64,000 nucleotides of DNA from Halorussus rarus (GCF_003369835.1 NZ_QPMJ01000001.1:620001-684000); one strand, 5' to 3'. Shown: positions 6,362 through 16,241, counted from the first letter of the stretch. The notes: generated from the letters alone by a model not told the origin. Numbers and translations are program-made.

Positions 6362-9094
6362 TCAGACGAAACTGCCGAGTCCGGTCTGCTCCTGGCCGGT
6401 CTTGACCTCCTGCCACGAGATGCCGAGCGCCTCGAGGACGCGCTCGATGGGTCCCTGGAGGGTCTTGTCGAGCATCTTGTCCCAGTCGACCTGGAACTCC
6501 GGCGGCACCTGGTCGGCGAACTCGAAGCAGATGACGTCGGGTTCCTGCTTGAACTCGCAGTAGAGCCGGTCGGCCTTCGACGTGCCGGCGGGATCGAACC
6601 CCTCTTCGTCCTCCATCCGGCGCCAGAAGTCGGGGTGGACCCCCTCGAGGTAGAGCCGCTTGGGCTTGCTCCCGCGCTGGAAGTTGGTGCCGAGCAGGAG
6701 GTTGGCGTACTTCGCGCCCCGGACCTGGGCGGTGTCGGTGTCGTAGGCGTCGAGTCGCTTGCCGATGCCGCCGGGGATGCCCACGTCGTCGAGGTTCACG
6801 TTCCCGGCCTGGTAGTCCTCGATGATGTCGTGGACGTAGTCTTTCACCTCGTCTAAGTCCTCGCCGTGGACGATCATGTCGATGACCTCCTTCTGGACCT
6901 TCTTGGTGATGGGCGCGATGTCCGAGCGCTTGTACTCGAAGCCGGTGATGTCGATGTCGTCGACGTCCTTGCCCTCCTTCCAGACGATGTGGCCGGCGTA
7001 GCGCTTCTTCGTGCCCGCCTGGAAGAACCGTCGGTAGAGCTTCTCGAACTCGATCTGGAAGCGGTGGGTCTCGGCGTTGAGCTCCTCCAGGGCGAACTCG
7101 TCGTAGGCGGCGTTGATGCGCTCCTCGATCTCGAACGACTGCTCGATGGCGTCCTCCTTGGAAACGCCGGCGCCCAGTTCCAGCATGACCGAGTCGGTGT
7201 CCCCGTAGGCCACTTCGTACCCCAGTTCGGTCGCGGTCTCGTCGGTGTACTCGATGACCTCGCGGCCGGTCGCCGTGATGGCGGCGCCCATCGCCTTGTC
7301 GTAGAGCCGGAACCGCTCCCAGCCCAGCACGCCGTACAGCGAGTTCATGATGACCTTCACCGCGGCCTGCTGGCGGTCGAACCGCTCGTACTCGGGGGTG
7401 TCGGGCGCCTGTTCGTTCCGCAGTTCCTTCTTCTCCTCGCGCTCGGCCAGCGTCTCGTCGATGATCTCCCGGATGATGCCGTCGGGCTCCTTCCGGAAGT
7501 GGGTGCCGTTGGGCGCCACGTACGTCTCGCCGTCGTAGCGGTCGGGGTCGACCTTGGTCTCCGGCGAGGCGTTGATGGTGGTCATCGACATCGGGTACAG
7601 CGACTTGAGGTCCAGCACCGTCACGTTCTCCTTGACGCCGGTGATGGGCTCGAACACCGCGCCGCCCTCGTAGTCCTCGCTCTCCTGCTGGCCCTTCGAC
7701 GGGAGCGCGAACTCCCCGTGGGCCTTGTGGAGGACGTAGACGTCGACCGCGTCGCCGGGGGTGGTCGCGTCCTCGAGCTTGCAGCCGACGAACGACGCGA
7801 CCTCCTCCCAGAACGAGATGATGTCCTGCTTGCGGTCGAGCTCGACGCAGAGTTCGACGTCCCGGACGTTGTACTCCAGCAGGCGCTCGGGGTCGTCCTC
7901 CCAGAGGTCGCCGATGTCGCCCGGGTACCGCTCCTTGCCGACCCCGAGCTCGACCTCGCCGACCGCGTCGAGCCGGTAGGACTCGAGCTCGGAGAACTGG
8001 GTCCGCTTGTAGCCGTACAGCAGGTCGAAGACGACCCGGCCCTTGACCGACGGGCCGCCCCAGTCGCTGCGCCACACCTCGTTCACCCGCGAGAGCCGCT
8101 CGACGTCGAGGTCGTACTCGTGGGGGCCGTCGAGCTCCCCGAGCCGGTCGAGTAGGTACGGCGCGTCGAAGTCGTCGGCGTTCCAGCCGGTCAGGATGTC
8201 GGGGTCGGTGTCCTCGATGTAGTCGATGTAGGCTGCCAGCATCGCTCGCTCGTCGTCGAACGACCGCACCTCGATGTCGGCCTCCTCGATGGGGTCGTAC
8301 CCCGAGAGGTCCTCGGGAACCGCGGCGTCGCCGACGGGGGCGTCGTAGAGCCACGCGACGTACTGGTCGTCGTAGGAGTCGAAGGTCGTCAGGCAGACGA
8401 CGGGCTCCTCGCCCTCCTCGGGGAAGCCCGACCGGTCGTCGACCTCGATGTCGAAGTAGTGGACGCGGGGGTCGGCCTGGACGTCGACGGGCTCGAGGTC
8501 GTCGAGGCCGTCGTGGAAGTAGAGGTCGCCCTCGTCGTCGCGGCGCTCGGGGATGCGGATACCGCCCTTGATGTCCTTGTCTATGAGGAAGCGGTTGGGA
8601 AAGAGGATGTCGGCCTCGTAGTGGTCGAACTCGTCGCGAACGTTCCCGACGTCGCGGGGCGTCCGACCGAAGATCTTGGTGAGGCGCTCGCCCCGGATGC
8701 TCTCGTAGGGCTCGCCGTCCTCGTCGGTGGTCTCGCTGCCCGTGAGCACGTCGTACTCCTCCTCGGGCGGGCCGGAAAGCGACGCGGTCGGCGCGTAGAA
8801 GTAGGGCCGGAACCCGACGACGTGGACGTGTTCGAGTTCGTTCTCTCGCGTGCGCCCGAAGACGTGGACGACGGGGCGCTCGTCGTCGCCCGAGCCTTCG
8901 ACGGTGTAGTCGACCTGCACGACCGACAGTTCGACCTCGCCGTCGGGGTCGGGGAGCCAGTCGTCGTCGCCGACCACCGCGTCGGCCGCCTGGTGGTCGC
9001 TGCCGGCGACGGCGCGGGCCTCGGCCTCGGCGTCGCGTCCGTCGCCGCCGTCGGAGAAGTCGGTGAGTGTCGTCGAAGACCCCGAATCGCTCAT
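6362..9094 (-). CDS. polB: Family B DNA polymerase (replicative-type, PolB)
   Basis: 910 residues. The N-terminal half holds a 3'-5' exonuclease domain with Exo I FDIEVDD near residue 215 and TGWNADDFDAPY (Exo II). The polymerase domain has motif A DLKSLYPMSMTTIN near 495, motif B with KVIMNSLYGVLGW and motif C YGDTDSV near 629. The last residues, QTGLGSFV, resemble a PCNA-interacting PIP box. Haloarchaeal PolB acts in chromosome replication and repair together with PolD and PCNA. No intein interrupts motifs A to C, although inteins are frequent in archaeal polB genes. The gene stands alone and is divergent from a small-protein gene. Confidence 0.97.
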   Translation of the reverse strand: MSDSGSSTTLTDFSDGGDGRDAEAEARAVAGSDHQAADAVVGDDDWLPDPDGEVELSVVQVDYTVEGSGDDERPVVHVFGRTRENELEHVHVVGFRPYFYAPTASLSGPPEEEYDVLTGSETTDEDGEPYESIRGERLTKIFGRTPRDVGNVRDEFDHYEADILFPNRFLIDKDIKGGIRIPERRDDEGDLYFHDGLDDLEPVDVQADPRVHYFDIEVDDRSGFPEEGEEPVVCLTTFDSYDDQYVAWLYDAPVGDAAVPEDLSGYDPIEEADIEVRSFDDERAMLAAYIDYIEDTDPDILTGWNADDFDAPYLLDRLGELDGPHEYDLDVERLSRVNEVWRSDWGGPSVKGRVVFDLLYGYKRTQFSELESYRLDAVGEVELGVGKERYPGDIGDLWEDDPERLLEYNVRDVELCVELDRKQDIISFWEEVASFVGCKLEDATTPGDAVDVYVLHKAHGEFALPSKGQQESEDYEGGAVFEPITGVKENVTVLDLKSLYPMSMTTINASPETKVDPDRYDGETYVAPNGTHFRKEPDGIIREIIDETLAEREEKKELRNEQAPDTPEYERFDRQQAAVKVIMNSLYGVLGWERFRLYDKAMGAAITATGREVIEYTDETATELGYEVAYGDTDSVMLELGAGVSKEDAIEQSFEIEERINAAYDEFALEELNAETHRFQIEFEKLYRRFFQAGTKKRYAGHIVWKEGKDVDDIDITGFEYKRSDIAPITKKVQKEVIDMIVHGEDLDEVKDYVHDIIEDYQAGNVNLDDVGIPGGIGKRLDAYDTDTAQVRGAKYANLLLGTNFQRGSKPKRLYLEGVHPDFWRRMEDEEGFDPAGTSKADRLYCEFKQEPDVICFEFADQVPPEFQVDWDKMLDKTLQGPIERVLEALGISWQEVKTGQEQTGLGSFV

Positions 9095-9232
9095 GTATTC
9101 GGGGTTTGGGGCATTCGGCTAAAAACCCTCGCTTTCGGCGGACCGCGGGGGCTCGCGGCGGTCCGCGGGGCGGTTACCGCGAAGGAAAGACATATATCAT
9201 GCTAACACATACCAAAGAAGGAGGTGACGCCA

Positions 9233-9418
9233 ATGTCCGACCACGTCGACACCGGTGACGAGCTGGACCGTGCGCAAGCGGCGCTTCCCGAACCCGACGA
9301 CGGGGAGGCGACAGTCGAGTCCTACGAGACGGAGGACGGCGTCGTATTCTACGACGCGGACAACCCGTTGGCGTGGTTGAAGGCGGGCCGACCGCTCACA
9401 CTCAGCGAGCAGCTCTGA
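9233..9418 (+). CDS. Small haloarchaeal protein (DUF7331-like)
   Basis: 61 acidic residues from the ATG at 9233, ending PLAWLKAGRPLTLSEQL. The sequence resembles a short haloarchaeal family that I recall as DUF7331; this label needs checking. The central segment ESYETEDGVVFYDADNPLAW reads like a small beta-rich domain. It has a strong Shine-Dalgarno sequence (GGAGGTGA, 9220-9227, about 5 nt before the start), unusual in a group where most genes lack one, and a TATA-like CATATATC at 9191-9198. Function unknown. Confidence 0.75.
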   Translation: MSDHVDTGDELDRAQAALPEPDDGEATVESYETEDGVVFYDADNPLAWLKAGRPLTLSEQL

Positions 9419-9459
9419 GGACGAAGCGCTTTTCCTCGTTCCCTCTCCACTGTCGAACG

Positions 9460-9870
9460 GTGCCGTCAGACGACCCGACCCCCGAGGAGTCCGAGCGCTC
9501 GGCCGGCGAGCTACTGCCCGAGGACCGCCCCGGCCCCGAGGCCGACCTGCTCCCCGACGAACCCTCGGAGGGGCTCGCGCCCGACCCGCCGGCCGTCCCG
9601 GAGTTCTCCGCGGACGACGCCGACCCGGAGCTTCGGCGCGACTTCTGGTCGCTCGTCCTGCTGTTCAACGTCGCGCTGTTCGGGTTGAGCCTCGGCGTCA
9701 TGCTGATCGGCTTCGAGGGGCGGTGGAAAGTCGGCGGCGGGCTCGTCACCGTCGGCGCGTTCGCGTTCGCTCGCGGATGGTACGGCTACCGGAGGGCGAC
9801 CGACGAGGCCGGCGACGACGAGACTGACCCGACGGAGGACGCCGTCGACGAGGCCGACGCGGAGAGCTGA
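9460..9870 (+). CDS. Haloarchaeal two-helix membrane protein, unknown function
   Basis: 136 residues from a GTG at 9460; upstream in-frame sequence overlaps the previous gene and looks non-coding. An acidic, Pro-rich N-terminus (about 55 residues) precedes DPELRRDFWSLVLLFNVALF, the first of two hydrophobic helices (about 61-80 and 88-105). A short acidic tail follows. The soluble segments are probably cytoplasmic. I do not recognise a function; it looks like a conserved haloarchaeal membrane protein of the DUF7322 kind, from memory only. It follows the small gene by 41 nt on the same strand. Confidence 0.65.
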   Translation: MPSDDPTPEESERSAGELLPEDRPGPEADLLPDEPSEGLAPDPPAVPEFSADDADPELRRDFWSLVLLFNVALFGLSLGVMLIGFEGRWKVGGGLVTVGAFAFARGWYGYRRATDEAGDDETDPTEDAVDEADAES

Positions 9871-10013
9871 CGGCGAGACGGATAGCGGCGAGAACGCGTG
9901 GGAACGCCTGCAGCACGCTGGCGGCGAATCCGACGCCGACGAGCCGTCCGCCCGAACTCTTCCAGACTCGCTACTCCGCAACGACTAACCGCGCGCCGCG
10001 CCTACGCCGGTCC

Positions 10014-10439
10014 ATGCGAACCGTCCGGGACGAGTCGGGGGCCGTCTACCTGCTCGTCAAGGAGTCCAGCGACGCCTGCAAGGTCCGGGACCCCGAGACC
10101 GGCGAGGAGACCTACCGCGACGGCGACGCCCTCGAACCGGTCGAGGGGGAATCTCCGCTGGCGACGGCGGCCCGCGCCGTCCCGGAGCCGACCCGGCGAG
10201 TCCTGACAGCGACGCCCGACGAGCGCACGCTGGGGCTGCTCGTGGAACTGCGCGAGCGCGGCCCCCACTCGGTCCGCCACCTGCTCGACGCGACCGACCT
10301 CTGCGAGAGCGACCTGCTCGGCGCCCTGACGGAGTTCCGCGCGGCCGGGCTGGTCGAGGAGGCGGAGGTGCTGGGCGAGCGGGGCTACGCCACGACGGAG
10401 GAGGCGGACGAGGGGCTCGCGGTGCTCACCGGCGAGTGA
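10014..10439 (+). CDS. Winged-helix-like small protein next to rad50
   Basis: 141 residues. The first half (MRTVRDESGAVYLLVKESSD to about residue 45) is a small beta-rich domain with a conserved-looking CKVRDPETGEETY segment. Residues 65-140 read like a winged helix: TLGLLVELRERGPHSVRHLL, DLCESDLLGALTEFRAAGLV, then a basic/aromatic wing (ERGYATT). It may bind DNA. It is convergent with the rad50-mre11 operon (31 bp between stops), so no operon link to repair follows. The family resembles a haloarchaeal DUF whose number I cannot confirm. Confidence 0.65.
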   Translation: MRTVRDESGAVYLLVKESSDACKVRDPETGEETYRDGDALEPVEGESPLATAARAVPEPTRRVLTATPDERTLGLLVELRERGPHSVRHLLDATDLCESDLLGALTEFRAAGLVEEAEVLGERGYATTEEADEGLAVLTGE

Positions 10440-10470
10440 GCAAGGAAAAACGACTCGAAGGCGGTAGCGC

Positions 10471-13137
10471 TCAGTCGGCGGCCTCGAGCAGCGCGTCCCG
10501 GCGCTCGACCGTCGAGCGGTTCGACACCGCGTCCTTCTCGACGTACACCACGTCGTCGGCCGCCGCGACGAGCTCGTCGTCGTGGCTCACGACCACGATC
10601 TGCTCGACGCCCAGGTCGCGCATCGACGCGATGAGCTCGGCGAGCTGGGAGACGTGGCCCGAGTCGAGGAAGACGGTCGGCTCGTCCAGGATGAGCGGCG
10701 GCATCGGCGCGGCCCCCTCGATACCCTCCGAGAGCAGCCGGTAGATGGCGCACCGCAGGCTGAGGTTGAACAGCGCGCGCTCGCCGCCCGAGAGCTGCTC
10801 GGGGTCGAGCGGCTCGCCGTCCTTCTGGTAGACGGTCAGCTCGTACTCGCCGTCGAGCTCGATGCGGGCGTACGAGTCGTTCTGGTAGACCAGGTCGAAC
10901 ACCTCGTTGAGCATCGACTCGAGCTGGTCGACGTTGCGCTGCCGGAGCTCGGCCCGGAGGTCGCCGTACATCTCCTGGAGCTGGGCGGTCTCCTCCCGGA
11001 GCGAGGCCAGAGCCTCGACGCGGGCGGCCAGATCGTCGCGCTTCTCTCGGAGGGTCTCGAGCTCCTCGAGTTCGCTCTCGACGCCGCCGATGGCGCTCTG
11101 GAGGTTGTCGCGTCGCTCCTCCAGCTCCTCGAGCTTCGCCTCGACCTTCTCCAGGTAGTCCTCGGCCTCCCGCTTGTCCTCGCGGGCCGACCGGACCTTC
11201 TGCTCGTCGTAGCTCTCCCGGAGGTCGGCCCGCCGCTCGCGCTTCTCCTCGAGCCGGTCGCGGCGCTGGTCGTTGACCTCCTCGAGGTGGGCGCGCTTCT
11301 CGCGGTGGCGCTCGGCCTCGTCCTCGGCGTCGGCGACGTCCTCGCGCACCGATTCGATCTCCTCTAGGCGTTCCTGCTTCTCGGCGACCGCTTCGCGCTC
11401 GGCTTCGAGCTCCTCGACGCGGGCCTCGCGCTCGTCGGCCTTCTCCCGGAGGTCGTCGGCGTCGCCGCGCTTGTCCTCTGCGTCCGCCGCGAGCTCGTCG
11501 GCCTCCTCGAGCAGTTCGGCGGCCTCCTCGCGCTTCTCGGCGACCGCGGCCTCCTTGTTCTCGACCAGCTGCTCGACGTTCCGGCGGTTCTCCCGCTTGC
11601 TCTCGACGGTCTGCTCGGCCTCCCGCAGCCGCTGGGCCGACTCGACGTCGTCCTCGACAGCCTCGCGGTCCTCGCGGACCGACTCGAGTTCGGCTTCGAG
11701 TTCGGCGGCGCGCTCGCGGTCCTCGTCGACCGAGTCGACGTGCGGCGAGTCCTCGACCGGCTGGCCGCACTCGGGACACTTGCCCTCCTCGAGCAGTTCC
11801 TCGGCATCCTCGATGCCGTCCCGGAGGCTGGTGAGCTCGGCGGTCAGCTCCTGCTCGCGCTCCCGGAGGTCCTCGAGCTCCTCCCGGAGTTCGTCGAGGC
11901 GGGCGTCGGCCTCGCCGAACGCCACGGGCGCGTCCTCGAACGCCGCCTTCTCGGCGTCGATCTGTTCGCCGAGCGTCGCCAGCTTCTCGCGGTACTCCTC
12001 GAGGTCGGCCTCGGCCGCGTCTGCCTCGTCGGTCAGCCGGTCGGCGCGCTCGCGTTTCTCGGCCGCGCGGGCCTCGAGCTCCTCGGCGCGCTCGGCGAGG
12101 TTGCCGGCCTGGTTGCCGAACATCTGGGCTTGGGTCCGGGCCTCGTTGAGCTCCTCGGCGAGCACCTCGTCTTCGGCGTCGAGTTCGTCGAGCCTGTCGC
12201 CGATGGCGTCCTCGTCTGCCGAGTCGAGGTCGGTCTCGGCCAGCAGGTCCGCGACGGTCTCCTCCAGACTTTCAATCCGCTCGCGGAGCTCCCGGACCTG
12301 CTCGCCGTGGTCGGCCCGCTCGCGCTCGGTCTCGCTGATCTCGGACTCCAGCTCCTCGATGTCCGACGACAGGGTTTCGAGCTCCTCGCGCTTCTCCTCG
12401 TAGCTCTCCAGCACCTCGACGGCCTGCTCGCGGGTCTCCTCGGCGGTCTCCTTGTTGCCCTCGAACCGCTCGATCTCGCCCTGGGTGTCCGCGAGCTTCG
12501 ACTTGAGGTTGTTCAGCCGCTCGTGGAGGTTCTTCTCCTCCTTCTCGGCGATCTGGTCGTCGAGCCCCGCGAGCCGGCCCTCCTTGTCGTCGAGCACCGA
12601 CTTGACTCCGAGCCGGGCGTCGCTGGCGCGCTCGCGGTACTCCTCGAGCTTGCCGAGCTGGAGCAGGTCGTCGATCATGTCCTGGCGCTGGCTCGGCGTG
12701 GCGTTGATGAGCTTGTTGACCTCGCCCTGCCGGACGTACGCGCAGTTGACAAACGCCTCCGAGTCCATCCGGAAGAGCCGGGTGATCTCCTCGCGCACGT
12801 CTCGGGCGCCCTCGACGGCGTCGTCGGGCGTCTCGAGGACGCACTCGGCGGTGGTCGCGCGCTCGCCGGTCGCCCGGATGCGCCGCCGGACGTGGTAGTC
12901 CCCGCCGTCGTGGGTGAACCACAGCTCGATGATGGCCTCCTCCTCGCCGATGGTCACCACGTCGTCGAGCGTGCGGTCCAGCGCCTTCGCGCCGTAGAGC
13001 GCGAAGAAGCACGCCTCCAGCAGCGAGGACTTGCCGCTCCCGTTCAGCCCGTGGATGACCGTGACGCCCGGGTCGAGGTCGAGGTCGGCGTCGGCGTAGC
13101 ACTTGAAGTTCCGGAGGCGGACGCGGTCGAACTTCAC
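10471..13137 (-). CDS. rad50: Rad50, SMC-like double-strand-break repair ATPase
   Basis: 888 residues from a GTG whose first two bases overlap the mre11 stop (GTGA). Walker [11 protein letters not shown] is near residue 30. Two long acidic coiled-coil arms (about 170-440 and 470-735) flank a zinc-hook CPECGQ near residue 453. The C-terminal ABC part has the signature [17 protein letters not shown] and Walker B with [14 protein letters not shown]. With Mre11 it forms the MR complex, which tethers and processes DNA ends in the cytoplasm. In Halobacterium and Haloferax Mre11-Rad50 influence the choice of recombination pathway. It is the second gene of the mre11-rad50 operon. Confidence 0.97.
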   Translation of the reverse strand: MKFDRVRLRNFKCYADADLDLDPGVTVIHGLNGSGKSSLLEACFFALYGAKALDRTLDDVVTIGEEEAIIELWFTHDGGDYHVRRRIRATGERATTAECVLETPDDAVEGARDVREEITRLFRMDSEAFVNCAYVRQGEVNKLINATPSQRQDMIDDLLQLGKLEEYRERASDARLGVKSVLDDKEGRLAGLDDQIAEKEEKNLHERLNNLKSKLADTQGEIERFEGNKETAEETREQAVEVLESYEEKREELETLSSDIEELESEISETERERADHGEQVRELRERIESLEETVADLLAETDLDSADEDAIGDRLDELDAEDEVLAEELNEARTQAQMFGNQAGNLAERAEELEARAAEKRERADRLTDEADAAEADLEEYREKLATLGEQIDAEKAAFEDAPVAFGEADARLDELREELEDLREREQELTAELTSLRDGIEDAEELLEEGKCPECGQPVEDSPHVDSVDEDRERAAELEAELESVREDREAVEDDVESAQRLREAEQTVESKRENRRNVEQLVENKEAAVAEKREEAAELLEEADELAADAEDKRGDADDLREKADEREARVEELEAEREAVAEKQERLEEIESVREDVADAEDEAERHREKRAHLEEVNDQRRDRLEEKRERRADLRESYDEQKVRSAREDKREAEDYLEKVEAKLEELEERRDNLQSAIGGVESELEELETLREKRDDLAARVEALASLREETAQLQEMYGDLRAELRQRNVDQLESMLNEVFDLVYQNDSYARIELDGEYELTVYQKDGEPLDPEQLSGGERALFNLSLRCAIYRLLSEGIEGAAPMPPLILDEPTVFLDSGHVSQLAELIASMRDLGVEQIVVVSHDDELVAAADDVVYVEKDAVSNRSTVERRDALLEAAD

Positions 13138-14522
13138 AGGTACTCCTCCAGGGTCCCGTCCGGGGCGTCCGTCTCGCCCGACGAGGCGTCGTCCGTTTCG
13201 GGTTCGGCCGCGGCGTCACCGGTCTCGGGGTCCGCGGCGGCCTTCGCGACCGCCTCGACCGCTTCGGGGTCGTCGGGGTCGGGCGCTCGCTCCCCGTCCT
13301 CGCGCTCGTCGGACGCCGCGGCGTCGCCGCCTTCCTCGCCGTCCCGTGGGGACACTTCGCCCTCGTTCGCGTCCGTCACTGAGTCGTCGTCCGCCACTTC
13401 GTCCCCGGACTCGAAGGCCGCGAGGTCGCCGTCCTCGGCCAGTTCGCTCACGCGGTTCTGGACCGACTCCCGGACGTTCGAGTCGGCGATCTTGCTCGCG
13501 CGGACCGTCTCGTCGATGCCGCGGGCGGCCTCGCTCAGGCCGAGGTCCCGGACGCGCTCCCGGACGGCGTCGTCGGGGTCGGCGAACGAGACGTCGACCT
13601 CGCCATCCTCTTCCTCGACCTCCCGGCGGTCGCGCACGCGAGCGACGAGAGCGCCCCGCTCCAGCGCGGACTCCTCGACCCGGCCGGGCGTGACGTCCTC
13701 GCCCTCGCCGTCGATGTCGATGATCGCGACTGCGTCCTCTAAGTCGCGTTCCCGGAGCTTCTCGCGGACCCGGTCGATGCCCTCGCCCTCGGCGAGGTCG
13801 GCGTCGACGTACTCGAAGTCGCGGGTGACGTCGAGGCCACGCCGGGTGATGGTCGCGTCGCCGTCGAACTCCACGATGTTGTACCCGCGGTCCTCGCGCT
13901 CGTCGGCGCTGCACCGCTCGGTCGACCCGCAGTAGGTGACCCACGTCTCGGCGACCTCCTTGGTCCCGGGGTCGTGGTTGTCGCCCAGCAGCATCGCGTC
14001 GAAGTCGACGTCGGCCTCGGTCAGCACCCCCTCGGCGTCCCAGTCGCCGAGGTCGAAGGGCTTGAACAGTCCGTGGCTCACCAGCGCGGCGTGAGGCTGG
14101 TCGTGCGACTCGAACGCGTAGTCGAGGTCGTCGCGCTTGGACTTCGGGACGTGGTCGAGCCCGTAGAAGGCGGTCTCGCCGACGACCTCGGGGTCGTCGC
14201 GCAGGCGCGTGGCCAGCCCCAGCATCTCGAAGAGGTCGAGCCACTGGCGCCCGCGCGTGCCCTCGTGGTTGCCGACGACGGCGAGGAAGGGGATGTCGGC
14301 GTCCCGGAGCTTTCGCAGAATCGAGATGGTGCCGTGGAGGGCGTCGAGGTCGGGGCGACGGTCGTGGAACAGGTCGCCGGCGTGGACGACTGCGTCGACG
14401 TCCTCGGCGATGGCGTCGTCGACGACCTGCTCGAAAGCCCTCCGGAAGTCCGCCCGGCGCTCGGGGGAGTGGTACTGGCGGTACCCGAGGTGGGTGTCCC
14501 CCGTGTGTATCACCCGTGTCAT
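13134..14522 (-). CDS. mre11: Mre11, DNA repair nuclease
   Basis: 462 residues. The phosphoesterase motifs are all present at the N-terminus: [12 protein letters not shown] (residues 6-17), [25 protein letters not shown] and LLGDNHDPG followed by STERCS. The core domain ends near residue 330. The remaining 130 residues are an acidic, probably disordered tail rich in Asp/Glu/Ala, a haloarchaeal extension. Mre11 has Mn-dependent exo- and endonuclease activity and works with Rad50, whose GTG start overlaps this stop. Its own ATG overlaps the stop of a short upstream frame (14519-14626), which suggests coupling to a leader peptide. Confidence 0.96.
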   Translation of the reverse strand: MTRVIHTGDTHLGYRQYHSPERRADFRRAFEQVVDDAIAEDVDAVVHAGDLFHDRRPDLDALHGTISILRKLRDADIPFLAVVGNHEGTRGRQWLDLFEMLGLATRLRDDPEVVGETAFYGLDHVPKSKRDDLDYAFESHDQPHAALVSHGLFKPFDLGDWDAEGVLTEADVDFDAMLLGDNHDPGTKEVAETWVTYCGSTERCSADEREDRGYNIVEFDGDATITRRGLDVTRDFEYVDADLAEGEGIDRVREKLRERDLEDAVAIIDIDGEGEDVTPGRVEESALERGALVARVRDRREVEEEDGEVDVSFADPDDAVRERVRDLGLSEAARGIDETVRASKIADSNVRESVQNRVSELAEDGDLAAFESGDEVADDDSVTDANEGEVSPRDGEEGGDAAASDEREDGERAPDPDDPEAVEAVAKAAADPETGDAAAEPETDDASSGETDAPDGTLEEYL

Positions 14523-14626
14523 CGATTCGTCGTTTGCGTCCGGGACCTAAAGACGTTCCGCGACGTGCCAATCGGGGGAGGGCTCTCCGAGGTGGGTTCG
14601 GACTCGGTCGACTCGGCGGTGGTCAT
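14519..14626 (-). CDS. Possible leaderless 35-aa peptide gene before mre11
   Basis: On the minus strand a clear TATA box (TTTATA, 14656-14651) places transcription start at about 14626, exactly where an ATG opens a 35-codon frame, MTTAESTESEPTSESPP... ending TQTTNR. Its TGA overlaps the mre11 ATG (ATGA). Leaderless starts and 4-nt overlaps are typical haloarchaeal gene features. The peptide is Ser/Thr/Pro-rich, without a known domain. It may be a small gene, or an upstream frame that delivers ribosomes to mre11. Confidence 0.4.
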   Translation of the reverse strand: MTTAESTESEPTSESPPPIGTSRNVFRSRTQTTNR

Positions 14627-14650
14627 GCCTCGGAATCGCGCGCTCTCGGC

Positions 14651-14656
14651 TATAAA
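14651..14656 (-). promoter_or_regulatory. TATA box of the mre11-rad50 operon
   Basis: TTTATA on the minus strand, 25-30 nt before the ATG at 14626 and about 130 nt before mre11. It is the only good TATA match in the gap. Confidence 0.6.
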
Positions 14657-14700
14657 CTTTGGTTCATTCGCGGGGCTACCTCTCGGGAGTACGAGTCGAT

Positions 14701-15030
14701 TCAGGCCGCGCGGTCGCGACGCACTTCCGCGCCGAACCACGCCCACAGCGCGAGCGAGACGAATCCGATTCCGAGGACCGCGAGTTCGAACAGTCGCGGC
14801 ACGTGAATCCCCACGGTACCACTGAACACGACGAGAACGCTCCCGCACGCTAGCAGCGCGAACGTCTTGTACAGTTTCCGCTTCCTCGTCCACTCGTCGT
14901 GCCGAACCCAGACGGTGTGGAGCGCGACGGGCAGGGTCGCGAGGAGGCCGAGGGTGAGGAGACGCCCGATGGTGAGGAGACGCCCGATGGCGAGCAATCC
15001 TATCCTCAGTGGATGCCGGAACTCGAACAT
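14701..15030 (-). CDS. Small membrane protein with duplicated LLTIGR segment
   Basis: 109 residues with three hydrophobic helices: about 8-36 (containing IGRLLTIGRLLTLGLLATL), 55-75 and 82-100. A basic loop, RHDEWTRKRKLYK, lies between the first and second. An 18-bp tandem duplication (14953-14988) gives the LLTIGR repeat in helix 1, so the ancestral protein was probably six residues shorter. It lies 89 bp after fen on the same strand. No function is recognised. Confidence 0.6.
   Translation of the reverse strand: MFEFRHPLRIGLLAIGRLLTIGRLLTLGLLATLPVALHTVWVRHDEWTRKRKLYKTFALLACGSVLVVFSGTVGIHVPRLFELAVLGIGFVSLALWAWFGAEVRRDRAA
14953..14988. repeat. 18-bp tandem duplication in a membrane-protein gene
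   Basis: GGTGAGGAGACGCCCGAT occurs twice head to tail (14953-14970 and 14971-14988). Eighteen bases keep the frame and add six residues to a transmembrane helix. Confidence 0.9.
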
Positions 15031-15119
15031 GTCGTTCGACAGTCGAACCCACGTCGGAACCGCAGATAGGCGTTCTGGCGGTCGAATCTAACTTTGAGGC
15101 GCCTCACCCCGTGCCCTCC

Positions 15120-16103
15120 TCACGTCCAGTTGTCCAGCCCCGTCTGCACGACCGACTCTTCGATGCGCTCGAAGCCCCGCTCGACCTCGTCGGCGTGGAC
15201 GCCCCACTCGTCGACGACGTACTCCCTCGCAGCGTCGAGGTCCGGGTCCATCTCGGCGTCGAACGCGTAGTCGTCCGAGACGGTGGGGTTCAGGAACAGC
15301 TCCCGGATGACGTCGACGTCCTTCTCGATGCTCTCGCCCCGATTCTCCAGCACGCCCCAGATGTCGCCGTACTCCTTGACCTCCTTCAGCGCGGTCTTCG
15401 GGCCGACCCCGGAGACGCCCACGTTGAAGTCGGTGCCGCAGAGGATGGCGATGTCGACCAGCTGCTCCCAGGTCACGTCGTGCTTCTCGAGGGTGGCCTC
15501 GAAGTCCATCAGCTCGGGGTCGCCCTTGCTCGTGAGCTGGCGCAGCGTCAGCGGTGCGCCCAGCGGGAGGGCGTCGTAGTCCTCGGTCCCGCAGTAGTCG
15601 ACCGCGCCGGTGCGGTTCATGTACGCGGCCTGGGCCTCGCCCTCGGCGGGGGCCTCGATGTAGGGCACGTCGAGGCGGTCGAACAGCTCCCGGGTGGTCT
15701 CCTGGATGGTGGCGGTCAGTCGCTGGGTGTGGGCCTCGAGCCGGGCGATCTCGACGGCGTCGCCCTCCTCGCGGGCCCGCTCAAGTTGCTCCTCGCGCTT
15801 CTCGCGCTCCTCGCGGCGCTGCTCGATCTCGGCGGTCTTGTGGTCGGTGACCGCGCCGTCGAAGACAAAGACGGGCGTCAGGTCGTTCTCGAAGAACTTG
15901 GGGAGCCCCTGGACGACGCCGATGAGGTTGGCGACCTCGGTGCCGTCGTCGGTGGTGTACGCCGCGTCCGTGGTCCACTTGACGGTCGTCGTGAGGTACT
16001 TGTAGAGCCAGTTGTGGGCGTCGACCGCCACGGTGTCGCCGTCGAGTTCGTCGAAGGGGACCTCCTCTAAGACCGCCAGTTGGCGCAGGTCCGTGTTTCC
16101 CAT
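15120..16103 (-). CDS. fen: Flap endonuclease FEN1
   Basis: 327 residues, the normal archaeal length. The metal-binding acidic motifs are present: [48 protein letters not shown] and the helix-hairpin-helix [18 protein letters not shown]. The C-terminus ([10 protein letters not shown]) resembles a PCNA-binding box. FEN1 removes 5' flaps during Okazaki-fragment maturation and base-excision repair. The start [15 protein letters not shown] is typical of the family. It lies beside the AT-rich island, which begins about 35 bp upstream. Confidence 0.97.
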   Translation of the reverse strand: MGNTDLRQLAVLEEVPFDELDGDTVAVDAHNWLYKYLTTTVKWTTDAAYTTDDGTEVANLIGVVQGLPKFFENDLTPVFVFDGAVTDHKTAEIEQRREEREKREEQLERAREEGDAVEIARLEAHTQRLTATIQETTRELFDRLDVPYIEAPAEGEAQAAYMNRTGAVDYCGTEDYDALPLGAPLTLRQLTSKGDPELMDFEATLEKHDVTWEQLVDIAILCGTDFNVGVSGVGPKTALKEVKEYGDIWGVLENRGESIEKDVDVIRELFLNPTVSDDYAFDAEMDPDLDAAREYVVDEWGVHADEVERGFERIEESVVQTGLDNWT

Positions 16104-16145
16104 TACTACGGGGTAGGAATCGCGGGGGTTTGAAACCTACTCCTC

Positions 16146-16215
16146 TGTATTAGACTTGGGAAGTCACTTGGATACAGCATTCTAAGCACATTGTATCAGA
16201 CAAACAAATTATATA
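16146..16215 (+). promoter_or_regulatory. Promoter of the AT-rich orphan gene, with repeated TGTATYAGAC motif
   Basis: A TATA box (TATATA, 16210-16215) lies 27-32 nt before the ATG at 16242, predicting a leaderless mRNA. Upstream are TGTATTAGAC (16146-16155), an inverted GATACA (16171-16176) and TGTATCAGAC (16192-16201). The last two form a 6-bp inverted repeat. These could be operator sites. Confidence 0.45.
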
Positions 16216-16241
16216 CCGGGGATATTAATTCCCGAGCAATA

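Noticed and set aside
6866..8155. Long plus-strand frame opposite polB
   Set aside because: Antisense shadow; polB motifs are intact on the minus strand.
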